Positions 44,186 through 54,187 are shown, counted from the first letter of the stretch. The stretch is DNA of 64,000 bases from Caballeronia ptereochthonis (GCF_001545075.1 NZ_FCOB02000022.1:1-64000); one strand, 5' to 3'. Program-made: numbers and translations. Notes: a model not told the origin generated them from the letters alone.

Positions 44186-45157
44186 ATGACCGACTCCGCT
44201 GCCCCCACTTTCACCTGCGCGCGCTACATCAAGGAAATCGGCCGCGGGCCGCACGGCGCGCGCGCGCTTTCGCACGACGACGCCTACGCGCTCTATGAAG
44301 CAATGCTCGACGGCCGTGTTCCCGAGCTCGAACTCGGCGCAGTGCTGCTCGCCTATCGCGTCAAGGGCGAGACTTCCGCCGAACTCGCCGCGATGCTTTC
44401 CGCCGCGCATCGCTCGTTCGAGCCGCTGCACGTTCAGGATGGCCGCGAACACGCGCGGCCCGTCTCGATTCCGAGCTACAACGGCGCGCGCAAGACGCCC
44501 AACCTCGTGCCGCTGCTCTCGCTCCTGCTCGCGCGCGAAGGCGTGCCGGTGCTGGTGCACGGCGTTACCGACGATCCGGGCCGCGTGACGAGCGCCGAGA
44601 TATTCACGGAATTGGGCATTCCGCACGCGGCCTCGCACGATGAAATCGAGGACAGCCTCGCGTCGCGCCGCCTCGCCTTCGCGCCGATCACCGTGCTCGC
44701 GCCGAAGCTCGCGCGGCTCCTGGCGCTCAGGCGCCGGATGGGCGTGCGCAATTCGACGCATACGCTCGTGAAGCTCCTTCAGCCGTTCGCGGAGCCGGGA
44801 CTGAGGCTCGTCAACTACACGCATCCCCAGTATCGCGAGAGCCTCACCGGGCTCTTCTCCGAGCATCCGGATGCGGCATCGGGCGGTGCGCTGCTCGCGC
44901 GCGGCACGGAGGGCGAAGCCGTCGCGGATACGCGCCGCCAAGTGCAAGTCGACTGGTTCCACGCAGGACGCGCCGAAACGCTGATATCGCCGGAGCGTTC
45001 GCAGCCGGACGCGCTGCCCGTCGAGTTGCCCGAGGCGCTCGACGCGGCCTCTACCGCGCGCTGGACCGAATCCGTGCTGCGCGGCGACGTGCCGGTGCCG
45101 TCCGCGGTCGCACGGCAGGTCGAAGCGATCGCGGACGTGGTCCGCAGGCCGGCTTGA
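44186..45157 (+). CDS. YbiB-like DNA-binding protein (TrpD2 family)
   Basis: A 323-aa member of the glycosyltransferase family 3 / TrpD2 group, whose E. coli member YbiB binds nucleic acid without sequence specificity and is SOS-regulated. The fold resembles anthranilate phosphoribosyltransferase: an N-terminal helical domain (ALSHDDAYALYEAMLDGRVP, then ELELGAVLLAYRVKGET) and VSIPSYNGARKTPNLVPLLS in place of the catalytic GTGGD motif, so transferase activity is unlikely. Catalytic trpD is not here. It ends 25 bases before the leu promoter. Confidence 0.85.
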   Translation: MTDSAAPTFTCARYIKEIGRGPHGARALSHDDAYALYEAMLDGRVPELELGAVLLAYRVKGETSAELAAMLSAAHRSFEPLHVQDGREHARPVSIPSYNGARKTPNLVPLLSLLLAREGVPVLVHGVTDDPGRVTSAEIFTELGIPHAASHDEIEDSLASRRLAFAPITVLAPKLARLLALRRRMGVRNSTHTLVKLLQPFAEPGLRLVNYTHPQYRESLTGLFSEHPDAASGGALLARGTEGEAVADTRRQVQVDWFHAGRAETLISPERSQPDALPVELPEALDAASTARWTESVLRGDVPVPSAVARQVEAIADVVRRPA

Positions 45158-45182
45158 TCGCGTTCGTCAGCGAAATCCGCAT

Positions 45183-45210
45183 TTGACACAGTCTTCAGCG
45201 CTGGTTTAAA
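45183..45210 (+). promoter_or_regulatory. Putative leu promoter
   Basis: Perfect -35 TTGACA (45183-45188), 16-base spacer, and -10-like TTTAAA (45205-45210). Transcription would start at about 45217, only a few bases before the leader-peptide ATG at 45220. Confidence 0.6.
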
Positions 45211-45219
45211 GTCGAACGC

Positions 45220-45297
45220 ATGAGCTTCACCCAGCCTTCCTCCCTCCGAATTATTTCGGGCCGCCTAGCGCGGCCCCTATCGCTACGTCTAGCGTAA
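45220..45297 (+). CDS. leuL: leu operon leader peptide (attenuator ORF)
   Basis: A 25-residue open frame, MSFTQPSSLRIISGRLARPL then SLRLA, ending in TAA. It contains five Leu codons, four of them CTA inside the last ten codons (45265, 45277, 45283, 45289); CTA is the rarest Leu codon in high-GC Burkholderia-type genomes. This is the design of a leucine attenuator: ribosomes stall at CTA when charged tRNA is scarce. Stems that overlap these codons lie at 45258-45294, and leuA starts 304 bases downstream. No Shine-Dalgarno is visible, and the predicted transcript start suggests leaderless translation. Function is inferred from composition and position. Confidence 0.65.
   Translation: MSFTQPSSLRIISGRLARPLSLRLA
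45258..45294 (+). promoter_or_regulatory. Leucine attenuator stems with alternative pairing
   Basis: Stem A: GGGCCGC (45258-45264) with GCGGCCC (45270-45276). Stem B: CGCTA (45281-45285) with TAGCG (45290-45294). The same CGCTA can instead pair with an upstream TAGCG (45266-45270), which would disrupt stem A. A further hairpin CCGTGCG / CGCGCGG (45314-45335) is followed by a pyrimidine tract. Mutually exclusive stems over Leu codons fit transcription attenuation. Confidence 0.5.
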
Positions 45298-45428
45298 GTC
45301 GCCAGACATAGCGCCGTGCGTCGCAAGGCGCGCGGTCCTTCCCGCAGTTCCCGCAGTTCCTTTTCTTACCACCTGTAGTCGTCAGCTTTTCGTTCGCGCA
45401 TCCCGCGAAACGGAAACGCGAGGGTCAA

Positions 45429-45605
45429 ATGCACGCTGCTTCGCGCACGTTCACATTGGTCGCAGGCGTCACCGTCGCTGGTGATCCGTGTGACCGCGCG
45501 CGCTGCCCGGTTTCACGTGCATCCCGCCACGCCCGGCCAGCCGCCGGACACGGCCTCTCTCGCAGACGCTACGCAAACCGTCCCAAGAGAGATCGACGAT
45601 CATGA
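45429..45605 (+). CDS. Possible small ORF overlapping the leuA start
   Basis: A 58-codon frame from an ATG with GAGGG 4 bases upstream, encoding MHAASRTFTLVAGVTVAGDP and then an Arg-rich tail. Its TGA (45603-45605) sits between the two candidate leuA start codons (ATGATG), so if translated it would be coupled to leuA, whose own ribosome site is weak. I recognise no homologous family, and the Arg-rich composition also fits chance reading of GC-rich DNA. Confidence 0.3.
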   Translation: MHAASRTFTLVAGVTVAGDPCDRARCPVSRASRHARPAAGHGLSRRRYANRPKRDRRS

Positions 45606-47257
45606 TGCCGAACCCCGCCGAGAAATACCGCCCGTTTCCGCAAGTCCGTCTGAATGGCCGTCGCTGGCCGAATCGCACGATCGAAAAGGCGCCGATCTGG
45701 ATGAGCACCGATCTGCGCGACGGCAACCAGTCGCTGATCGAGCCGATGAGCATCGCGGCCAAGCTCGAATTCTTCGACATGCTGGTGGCAACGGGTTTCA
45801 AGGAGATCGAGGTGGGGTTCCCGTCGGCATCGCAGACGGATTTCGACTTCGTCCGCAAGCTGATCGACGAAAAGCGCATCCCGGACGACGTCACCATCGA
45901 AGTGCTCGTTCAGTCGCGCCGCGAACTGATCGAACGCACGTTCGAGGCCGTCGTGGGCGCGAGGAAGGTGATCGTGCATCTCTATAACGCGATCGCGCCG
46001 TCGTTCCGCCGCATCGTGTTCAATCAGTCGAAGGAAGAAGTGAAGGCGCTGGCGGTCGAAGGCACGCGCGTCATCAAGGAATGCGCGGCCGCGCGGCCGG
46101 AGACGCACTGGATCTATCAATACTCGCCCGAAACCTTCAGCATGACCGAGCTCCCGTTCGCGCGCGAGGTCTGCGACGCCGTCGCGCAGATGTGGCGGCC
46201 GACGCCCGATCACAAGATGATCGTCAACCTGCCCGCGACCGTCGAAGCCGCGATGCCGAACGTCTTCGCCGATCACGTCGAGTGGATGGACCGCAACATG
46301 GGCTATCGCGACAGCATCATCCTCTCGGTGCATCCGCACAACGATCGCGGCACGGCGGTGGCCGCGGCGGAACTCGCGGTGCTGGCGGGCGCGGAGCGCG
46401 TCGAGGGCTGCCTCTTCGGCAACGGCGAGCGCACGGGCAACGTCGATCTCGTGACGCTCGCGCTCAATCTCTACACGCAAGGCATCGATCCGGGCCTCGA
46501 TTTCTCCGACATCGACGCCGTGCGCCGCGTGGTCGAGCGCTGCAATCAGATTCCGGTGCATCCGCGCCATCCGTACGCGGGCGATCTCGTGTTCACGGCG
46601 TTTTCGGGTTCGCATCAGGACGCAATCCGCAAGGGTTTCGCGCAGCGCGTGCCCGGAGCGGTCTGGGAAGTGCCCTATTTGCCGATCGATCCGGCCGACC
46701 TCGGCCGTAGCTACGATGCCGTGATTCGCGTCAACAGCCAGTCCGGCAAGGGCGGCGCGACGTATCTGCTCGAGCGCGGTCTCGGCTTCACGCCGCCGCG
46801 CCGCGTGCAGATCGAGTTCAGCCACGCGGTGCAGGCGCTCGCCGACGCATCCGGCGAGGAAATCAGCGGCGAGGCGATCTGCGCCCTCTTCAAGCGCGAG
46901 TACTTCGACGCGGGCGGGCCGGTTTCGCGCGTCGACGCGTCGACGCTGTCGGTGCTCGGACGACGCGTCGCGGTGACGCCGGCATCGAGCGCGGAGAGCG
47001 GCGACATCTGGGCGCAGGCCGTCGCGGCGGCGCTGGGCGTCGATGCGAACGTGAACTGGTTCGAGACGGCCGTGACGGCGGGCGGCGATACGGCGGCGTT
47101 CGTCGGCTGCCGCGTCGGCGATGGCCCGACGCGCTTCGGCGTCGCGGTGCATGCGAACCCGGCGCTCGCCGTCGCCGATGCGGTCGTGAGCGCGGTGAAC
47201 CGCTCGAAGCGCGTCGCGCAGGAAGAGCGTCAGGACGAGACGATGGAGGCGGCGTAA
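45602..47257 (+). CDS. leuA: 2-isopropylmalate synthase
   Basis: 551-aa enzyme of the first committed step of leucine synthesis, condensing acetyl-CoA with 2-oxoisovalerate. Catalytic TIM barrel with APIWMSTDLRDGNQSLIEPM near residue 30, SVHPHNDRGTAVAAAELAVL and GAERVEGCLFGNGERTGNVD; C-terminal regulatory domain (about 425-540) binds leucine for feedback inhibition. It is the longer LeuA type 2 form. Start is ATG 45602 or 45605. It stands apart from leuBCD, and an apparent leader-peptide attenuator precedes it. Confidence 0.96.
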   Translation: MMPNPAEKYRPFPQVRLNGRRWPNRTIEKAPIWMSTDLRDGNQSLIEPMSIAAKLEFFDMLVATGFKEIEVGFPSASQTDFDFVRKLIDEKRIPDDVTIEVLVQSRRELIERTFEAVVGARKVIVHLYNAIAPSFRRIVFNQSKEEVKALAVEGTRVIKECAAARPETHWIYQYSPETFSMTELPFAREVCDAVAQMWRPTPDHKMIVNLPATVEAAMPNVFADHVEWMDRNMGYRDSIILSVHPHNDRGTAVAAAELAVLAGAERVEGCLFGNGERTGNVDLVTLALNLYTQGIDPGLDFSDIDAVRRVVERCNQIPVHPRHPYAGDLVFTAFSGSHQDAIRKGFAQRVPGAVWEVPYLPIDPADLGRSYDAVIRVNSQSGKGGATYLLERGLGFTPPRRVQIEFSHAVQALADASGEEISGEAICALFKREYFDAGGPVSRVDASTLSVLGRRVAVTPASSAESGDIWAQAVAAALGVDANVNWFETAVTAGGDTAAFVGCRVGDGPTRFGVAVHANPALAVADAVVSAVNRSKRVAQEERQDETMEAA

Positions 47258-47282
47258 TCCTCAGCGTACCGCGCGCGTAGTG

Positions 47283-47666
47283 CTACTCGAGGGCTACGCG
47301 CGTCGCCTGCAACGCGAGCAGTTGCCACTGCCCCTCGGTCTGGATGTGCACGGCCGTATAGGCGATGGGAAAAAGCAGCGCGCCGTTCTTCGATTCCATC
47401 TCGATCAGCGCGCGGCCGGAAACCAGACAGGTATCGCGACCGGCGGGAAGCACGTCCTGCGACTGGATTTCGATCTGGCGATAGCGGCGGCGGCCCGCGG
47501 TGATGGCGTCGATGAACTGGCGCTTCGTCTCCCGCTTGCCATTCGTATGAACGTAGCTGACGTTTTCAGCCAGCAGCGCATCCAGCGCCGCGCTGTCGCC
47601 CTCGACCATCGCACGGAAGCGGTCGCGCTCGAGGCCGCGTATGGCCTCAATGGTTTTTGCCGGCAT
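47283..47666 (-). CDS. NTF2-like (DUF4440-type) protein
   Basis: 127-aa single-domain protein of the SnoaL/NTF2-like cone fold: AIRGLERDRFRAMVEGDSAA, then LDALLAENVSYVHTNG and ALLFPIAYTAVHIQTEGQWQ. Family members are small ligand-binding proteins or enzymes; no specific reaction can be assigned. It converges with leuA, 25 bases apart, and follows pagL on the same strand with a 45-base gap containing an inverted repeat (CGGTTCC / GGAACCG at 47671-47695). Confidence 0.85.
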   Translation of the reverse strand: MPAKTIEAIRGLERDRFRAMVEGDSAALDALLAENVSYVHTNGKRETKRQFIDAITAGRRRYRQIEIQSQDVLPAGRDTCLVSGRALIEMESKNGALLFPIAYTAVHIQTEGQWQLLALQATRVALE

Positions 47667-47711
47667 CTGTCGGTTCCCCTTGTGTCGAGGAACCGCTGCG
47701 CCGGCGCCTCG

Positions 47712-48278
47712 TCAGAAGTTGTATTGCAGATATAGCTGGCTGAAATTTATACCAGGATTCGGTTCTTTGATACTGGCGTTCGACAGGTGCTGGAAGCGAA
47801 AGCCCGCCTGGTAATTCTGCTTCTCGCCGAAGATCATGCCGACGCCCACCATGTCGGCGAACTGGAACGCCGTCGATACGGTGAAGTCCTGTGTGATGCG
47901 CGCGTGCGAGAGCAACCGCACGCCGACGCCCGCCTCGATGAAGGGCCGGAAGTAGCCCGCGCTCTTCACGAAACGCACGACCGGCGTGAGGCCGAACTCC
48001 CAGATGTTCGGGTTGACGGCGTTGGCCTCGGTCGAATGCCAGTAGGAAACATGGCCTTCGCCCAGAAGCGTGAAGTGGAAGCCGCCGATTTCCCACCAGG
48101 TGAGGCCCGGATCCCAGACCACGCCGAGGTCGGCCTTCTTGATGTCGCGGTCGGCGACGCCGCCGGCGATCTGAACCCCGAACCGGTCGGCGTGAGCCGC
48201 CGCCGACGCGAGACCTAACGTCGCGCAGATTGCCAGACGGGACAACGGACTAAGCCATGAACTCTTTTTTTTATGCAT
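47712..48278 (-). CDS. pagL: Lipid A 3-O-deacylase (PagL family)
   Basis: 188-aa outer-membrane beta-barrel that removes the 3-position acyl chain from lipid A. A signal peptide ends at AAHA-D; the barrel opens with RFGVQIAGGVADRDIKKADL, and the catalytic His-Ser-Glu triad is visible in FRFQHLSNASIKEPNPGIN near the C terminus. C-terminal residue is Phe, as required for barrel assembly. ATG 48278 (MHKKKSSW) with a GGGGTG site is preferred to a GTG six bases earlier. An A8 tract lies in codons 3-5. Confidence 0.9.
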   Translation of the reverse strand: MHKKKSSWLSPLSRLAICATLGLASAAAHADRFGVQIAGGVADRDIKKADLGVVWDPGLTWWEIGGFHFTLLGEGHVSYWHSTEANAVNPNIWEFGLTPVVRFVKSAGYFRPFIEAGVGVRLLSHARITQDFTVSTAFQFADMVGVGMIFGEKQNYQAGFRFQHLSNASIKEPNPGINFSQLYLQYNF

Positions 48279-48492
48279 GAGCACCCCATATTCAAATAAC
48301 GGGCGTGTTTCACAAACGGTGTCGCCTGGCGGATTCTAGAGACCTTCTACAAGATTTGCAGGAATCGCATTCACATACTACATTTTGTTGAATTATCTTT
48401 CGCCGCAGTGCACAAGCGCGGTAATCAATTCGATCGGCGCCGGCATGTCGGTAAATGTGACATCGACCCGCGCAACGATCTGTCCTATGAGA

Positions 48493-48518
48493 CCCACAAA
48501 TTCGATAGTATTTGTGGG
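48493..48518. repeat. Perfect 9-8-9 inverted repeat upstream of rpoH
   Basis: CCCACAAAT and ATTTGTGGG separated by 8 bases (TCGATAGT). AT-rich centre, no T tract and no flanking gene end, so it looks like a dimeric regulator's operator rather than a terminator. It lies 29 bases before the CIRCE element in the 360-base pagL-rpoH divergent region, so it could act on either gene. Confidence 0.6.
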
Positions 48519-48547
48519 AACTCGCACATGCCTTTGACCTCTAACTC

Positions 48548-48574
48548 TTAGCACTCGCTGAATGGGAGTGCTAA
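48548..48574 (+). promoter_or_regulatory. CIRCE element (HrcA operator) upstream of rpoH
   Basis: TTAGCACTC, 9 bases, GAGTGCTAA: a perfect match to the CIRCE consensus bound by the heat-shock repressor HrcA. It overlaps a likely promoter: a -10-like TAATAT (48572-48577) with TTAGCA 18 bases upstream. HrcA bound here would block rpoH transcription until heat inactivates it. hrcA itself is not in this window. Confidence 0.9.
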
Positions 48575-48638
48575 TATCGTGCTTGATTCGCCGCCGCCGC
48601 ATGGCGGCCGCGGGCAATGAATTGTTGACAAGGAGCTT

Positions 48639-49580
48639 ATGAGCGTGACCAATGCGATGACCCTTCCGAATGTTGTGAGCTCGGCACCTGCCAAGGCATC
48701 TTCGGCAGGCGCGCTGACGTACGCACAGTCGTCGATGCTGACCGGCCAGATCGGCAACATCGATTCATACATACAAGCAGTGAACCGTATTCCGATGCTT
48801 TCGCCGGCAGAGGAACGTCAGTACGCCACCGAATTCCGCGAGCATGGCAACCTGGACGCCGCGCGCCAGCTCGTGCTTTCGCACCTGCGGCTCGTCGTGT
48901 CGATCGCCCGCAACTATCTGGGCTACGGCCTGCCGCACGCGGACCTGATCCAGGAAGGCAACATCGGTCTGATGAAGGCCGTGAAGCGATTCGATCCAGA
49001 GCAAAACGTGCGCCTGGTTTCCTATGCGATGCACTGGATCAAGGCTGAGATCCATGAGTACATCTTGCGCAACTGGCGCATGGTGAAGGTCGCGACCACC
49101 AAGGCGCAGCGCAAGCTGTTCTTCAACCTTCGCAGCCACAAGACCGGCCACTCGGCGTTCACGCCGGATGAAATCGACGGTCTGGCGAGCGAGTTGAACG
49201 TGAAGCGCGAGGAAGTCGCGGAGATGGAAACCCGCTTGTCGGGCGGCGATATCGCGCTCGAAGGCCAGGTCGACGACGGCGAGGAAGCGTTTGCGCCGAT
49301 CGCCTATCTGGCGGACTCGCACAACGAGCCGACGAACGTCATCGCCGCACGCCAGTTCGACAAGCTGCAGAGCGATGGCCTCGCCGACGCGCTGGAGTCG
49401 CTGGACGAGCGCAGCCGCCGCATCATCAAGGCGCGCTGGCTCGACGTGCAGGACGACGGCTCGGGCGGCAAGACGCTGCATGAACTGGCCGACGAGTTCG
49501 GCGTATCGGCTGAGCGCATTCGCCAGATCGAGGCGAGCGCAATGAAGAAGATGCGCTCGGCGCTGCACGACTACGCGTAA
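48639..49580 (+). CDS. rpoH: Heat-shock sigma factor RpoH (sigma-32)
   Basis: 313-aa sigma-70 family factor. Region 2 (LVLSHLRLVVSIARNYLGYG, then LIQEGNIGLMKAVKRFDPEQ), the RpoH-box QRKLFFNLR at about 153-161 that distinguishes sigma-32 from other sigma factors, and region 4 (DEFGVSAERIRQIEASAMKK) are all present. The 5' region contains a perfect CIRCE operator, placing rpoH under HrcA as well as any post-transcriptional control. It is not beside ftsY as in E. coli. Divergent from pagL. Confidence 0.97.
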   Translation: MSVTNAMTLPNVVSSAPAKASSAGALTYAQSSMLTGQIGNIDSYIQAVNRIPMLSPAEERQYATEFREHGNLDAARQLVLSHLRLVVSIARNYLGYGLPHADLIQEGNIGLMKAVKRFDPEQNVRLVSYAMHWIKAEIHEYILRNWRMVKVATTKAQRKLFFNLRSHKTGHSAFTPDEIDGLASELNVKREEVAEMETRLSGGDIALEGQVDDGEEAFAPIAYLADSHNEPTNVIAARQFDKLQSDGLADALESLDERSRRIIKARWLDVQDDGSGGKTLHELADEFGVSAERIRQIEASAMKKMRSALHDYA

Positions 49581-49610
49581 TACCTGACTGTGCTTTAGCA
49601 GAAAATGCGA

Positions 49611-49647
49611 AGCCCGCCGTCGAAGGACGGCGGGCTTTTTTTTGGTC
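49611..49647 (+). terminator. Terminator of rpoH
   Basis: 10-bp stem AGCCCGCCGT / ACGGCGGGCT with loop CGAAGG and a run of eight T, 30 bases after the rpoH stop. Confidence 0.9.
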
Positions 49648-49662
49648 CGTCGTGCGGTGGAA

Positions 49663-49689
49663 CAAGAAACGGCGCCCGAAGGCGCCGTT
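49663..49689 (-). terminator. Terminator of the nag operon
   Basis: 9-bp stem AACGGCGCC / GGCGCCGTT with loop CGAA; on the minus strand it is followed by TCTTGTT, 26 bases after the nagE stop. Confidence 0.7.
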
Positions 49690-49714
49690 CCGTTACAACA
49701 AGCTTGCTAACGCA

Positions 49715-51514
<1,800 letters not shown>

Positions 51515-51598
51515 CGGGTTCTCCAAAAATATAAGTCTTGTCGTTACTGCTTCGGGGATTACTGAAAAGGCTCCGCGATACGGACCGAGGGACGGACG

Positions 51599-54187
51599 TT
51601 AGTCCTGCGGCCAGATTTCGCGGCTTGCCGCTCTTACTGCCTGTGCCGACTCGAGCGCGAGGCAGTCCTCGGCGCGCTGACGGCAAAGGTGGTAATCGAG
51701 ATTGCGCACACGCGCCTTGATGCCCGGCACCGACACCGGATCGACCGACAGCTCGGTCACGCCCAGTCCGACGAGCAGCGGCACCGCAAGCGGATCGCCG
51801 CCGAGCGCACCGCACACGCCGACCCACTTGCCGTGCTGCTCCGCGCCCTGCACCGCCGCCTTGATGAGACGCAGCACGGCGGGATGCAGGCCGTCGGACT
51901 GCGCGGCGAGATCGGGCTGGCAGCGGTCCATCGCGAGCGTGTACTGCGTGAGATCGTTGGTGCCGATCGAGAGAAAATCGGCGTACTTCGCGAGCTGGTC
52001 GGCGAGCAGCGCCGCCGACGGCACTTCGATCATCACGCCGACTTCGATCGGCTCGGTGCGGCCGGCTTCGCGCGCCAGTTCGTCGATGCGCGCGCGCAGG
52101 CGCTGCAGTTCGCCGGAATCGGTGACCATCGGCAAGAGGATCCGCACGGCGCCCATCGGCTTCACGGCGAGCAGACCGCGCAGTTGATCGTCGAGCAGAT
52201 CCGGGCGCACTTGCGCGAGACGGATGCCGCGCAGGCCGAGCGCCGGGTTTTCTTCCGGCGGCAGCGTCAGATAATCGACTTCCTTGTCCGCGCCGACGTC
52301 CAGCGTGCGGATGATCGCGGTGCGGCCTTGCAGCGCATCGACGATGCCCTGATAGCTTTCCGTGTGCTCCGCGACCGTCGGCGCCGACTGGCGATGGATG
52401 AACAGCAGTTCGGTGCGCAGCAGGCCGACCGCGTCCGCGCCGTTCTCGACGGCGGCCCTGGAGTCGTCGAGTGTCGCGATATTGGCGGCGACTTCGATCG
52501 CGCGGCCATCCTTCGTCGACGCGGCTTGCTGCGACACGCGACGGTTCGCTTCGCGCACGCCGGCGAGGCGCTGCCGCTCGGCGCGGGCGCGTTCGACGTC
52601 GAGTTCGGTCGGTGCGTGCTCGATGCGGCCCGCCGATGCATCCACGACCACTTGCGTGCCTTCGGGAATCGCGTGCAGTGCATCGCCGACGGCGACGAGC
52701 GCCGGAATCCCCACCTGCCGCGCGATGATCGCCGCATGCGAGGTCGCGCCGCCGCGCGACATCACGAGCGCGGTGACGCGCGTGCGGTCGATCGACGACA
52801 GATCGGACGGCGTGAATTCGGTGGCGACGAGCACGGCTTCTTCCGGCAGCTCGCGCGCCGCCGTGTTCGTGAGCCCGAGCGCGCGCAGCACGCGCTTTTC
52901 GATATCGCGCAGATCGGCCGCGCGTTCGGCGAGCAACTCGTCGTTGACGTTGTTCAGGAGCGCGATCTGCGCGCGGATCACCTCGCGCCACGCGAAGCCC
53001 GCGCTCTTGCCGAGGCTGATCAGGTCGCGCGCGGCATCGACGAGCGTCGGATCTTCGAGCAGCACGCGATGCACCGCGAAAATGCCTGCTTCGCCGACCG
53101 CGCCGCGCTGCGACGCGGTGCGCACGGTTTCGCCGAGTTCGACATCGACCTGAGCGATGGCTTTATCCAGCGCCCGGCTCTCCGCCGCCGACGAACCGCT
53201 CGCCTGCTCGGGCGGCACGATTTCCTGATCGTCCCAGCGCACCAGCTTGCCGACCGCGATGCCCGGCGCGGCGCACACGCCCGCGAGCGTATTCGGCGGC
53301 AGCGGCTGGCCCGACATGGCGGCCTGAGCGACGGGCGCCGGCGACTTGTTGCGCGCCGGCGTCTCTTCGACTTCGCCTTGTGCCGCGCGCAGCAACTCGG
53401 CGGCGACGGCTTCGACCGCCTGCTGCGCCTGCGCGCCGATGGCAACCAGCTCGATGGTGGCGCCCTCGCCCGCACCGAGACCCAGCAGGCCGACAACGCT
53501 TTCCACCGGCGCCTTCTTGCCTTCGTAGCGCACTTCGACCTTCGCGTCGAAGCCGCGCGACGCCTCGCGCGCCCGCGCCGCCGGACGCGCGTGCAGGCCG
53601 CCCGCATGCGCCAGCGTCAGGCTGCGGCGCGCCTCCTCCATGACGGCCGCGCCGGAGCGCGCCGTTTCAGCCTTCGCGCCGTCCTTCGCGCGCAGAACGA
53701 GCATGCGCGCGCCCGCCTGCAGCACGCCACGTCCGGCGCGCTCGACGACGTCGAAGGCATCCCCATTCGCCACCGCGATGACCGACACGAGGCTCGGCGC
53801 GTGCCGCGCGACGTAATCCGCATCGAATTCGATCAGCGGCTGACCGGCGCGCACCGTCGCGCCTTGCTCGACCATCGGCGCGAAGCCCTTGCCGCCCAGC
53901 TCGACCGTGTCGATGCCGATATGCACGAGAATCTCCGCGCCTTCCTTCGTGCGCAGCGTCACCGCGTGATGCGTGCGCGCGAGGTGCGTGATCGCGCCGT
54001 CGCAGGGCGAGACGAGCACGTTGTCGAGCGGATCGATGCCGATGCCGTCGCCGAACATGCCTTCGGCGAACACGGGGTCGGGCACGTCGGCGAGCGGCAC
54101 GATGGGGCCGGTGAACGGCGCGAGCAGAACGACGTCGTTCGGGTTATCGGTGGAATGGTTCAACAGGGACTCCTCGGCACGGCGCAT
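51599..54187 (-). CDS. nagF: Multiphosphoryl transfer protein IIA-HPr-EI
   Basis: 862-aa fusion carrying the soluble half of the GlcNAc phosphotransferase system. IIA-Glc-like domain (about 10-165, active His89 in ILVHIGIDTVEL), HPr domain (about 185-270, His199 in GLHARPAAR), and enzyme I (about 300-862, His484 in GGATSHAAIIARQ, C-terminal PEP site VCGALGGDP). Phosphate flows PEP-EI-HPr-IIA-NagE. Ser230 lies 31 residues after the HPr His, the exact distance of the HPr-kinase serine. Start uncertain: ATG 54187, a GTG at 54199, or a TTG at 54163 behind GAGGAG. Confidence 0.95.
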   Translation of the reverse strand: MRRAEESLLNHSTDNPNDVVLLAPFTGPIVPLADVPDPVFAEGMFGDGIGIDPLDNVLVSPCDGAITHLARTHHAVTLRTKEGAEILVHIGIDTVELGGKGFAPMVEQGATVRAGQPLIEFDADYVARHAPSLVSVIAVANGDAFDVVERAGRGVLQAGARMLVLRAKDGAKAETARSGAAVMEEARRSLTLAHAGGLHARPAARAREASRGFDAKVEVRYEGKKAPVESVVGLLGLGAGEGATIELVAIGAQAQQAVEAVAAELLRAAQGEVEETPARNKSPAPVAQAAMSGQPLPPNTLAGVCAAPGIAVGKLVRWDDQEIVPPEQASGSSAAESRALDKAIAQVDVELGETVRTASQRGAVGEAGIFAVHRVLLEDPTLVDAARDLISLGKSAGFAWREVIRAQIALLNNVNDELLAERAADLRDIEKRVLRALGLTNTAARELPEEAVLVATEFTPSDLSSIDRTRVTALVMSRGGATSHAAIIARQVGIPALVAVGDALHAIPEGTQVVVDASAGRIEHAPTELDVERARAERQRLAGVREANRRVSQQAASTKDGRAIEVAANIATLDDSRAAVENGADAVGLLRTELLFIHRQSAPTVAEHTESYQGIVDALQGRTAIIRTLDVGADKEVDYLTLPPEENPALGLRGIRLAQVRPDLLDDQLRGLLAVKPMGAVRILLPMVTDSGELQRLRARIDELAREAGRTEPIEVGVMIEVPSAALLADQLAKYADFLSIGTNDLTQYTLAMDRCQPDLAAQSDGLHPAVLRLIKAAVQGAEQHGKWVGVCGALGGDPLAVPLLVGLGVTELSVDPVSVPGIKARVRNLDYHLCRQRAEDCLALESAQAVRAASREIWPQD

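Noticed and set aside
45342..45359. Tandem repeat CCGCAGTTC x2 downstream of the leu leader
   Set aside because: Only two copies, could be chance; included only as context for the attenuator region.
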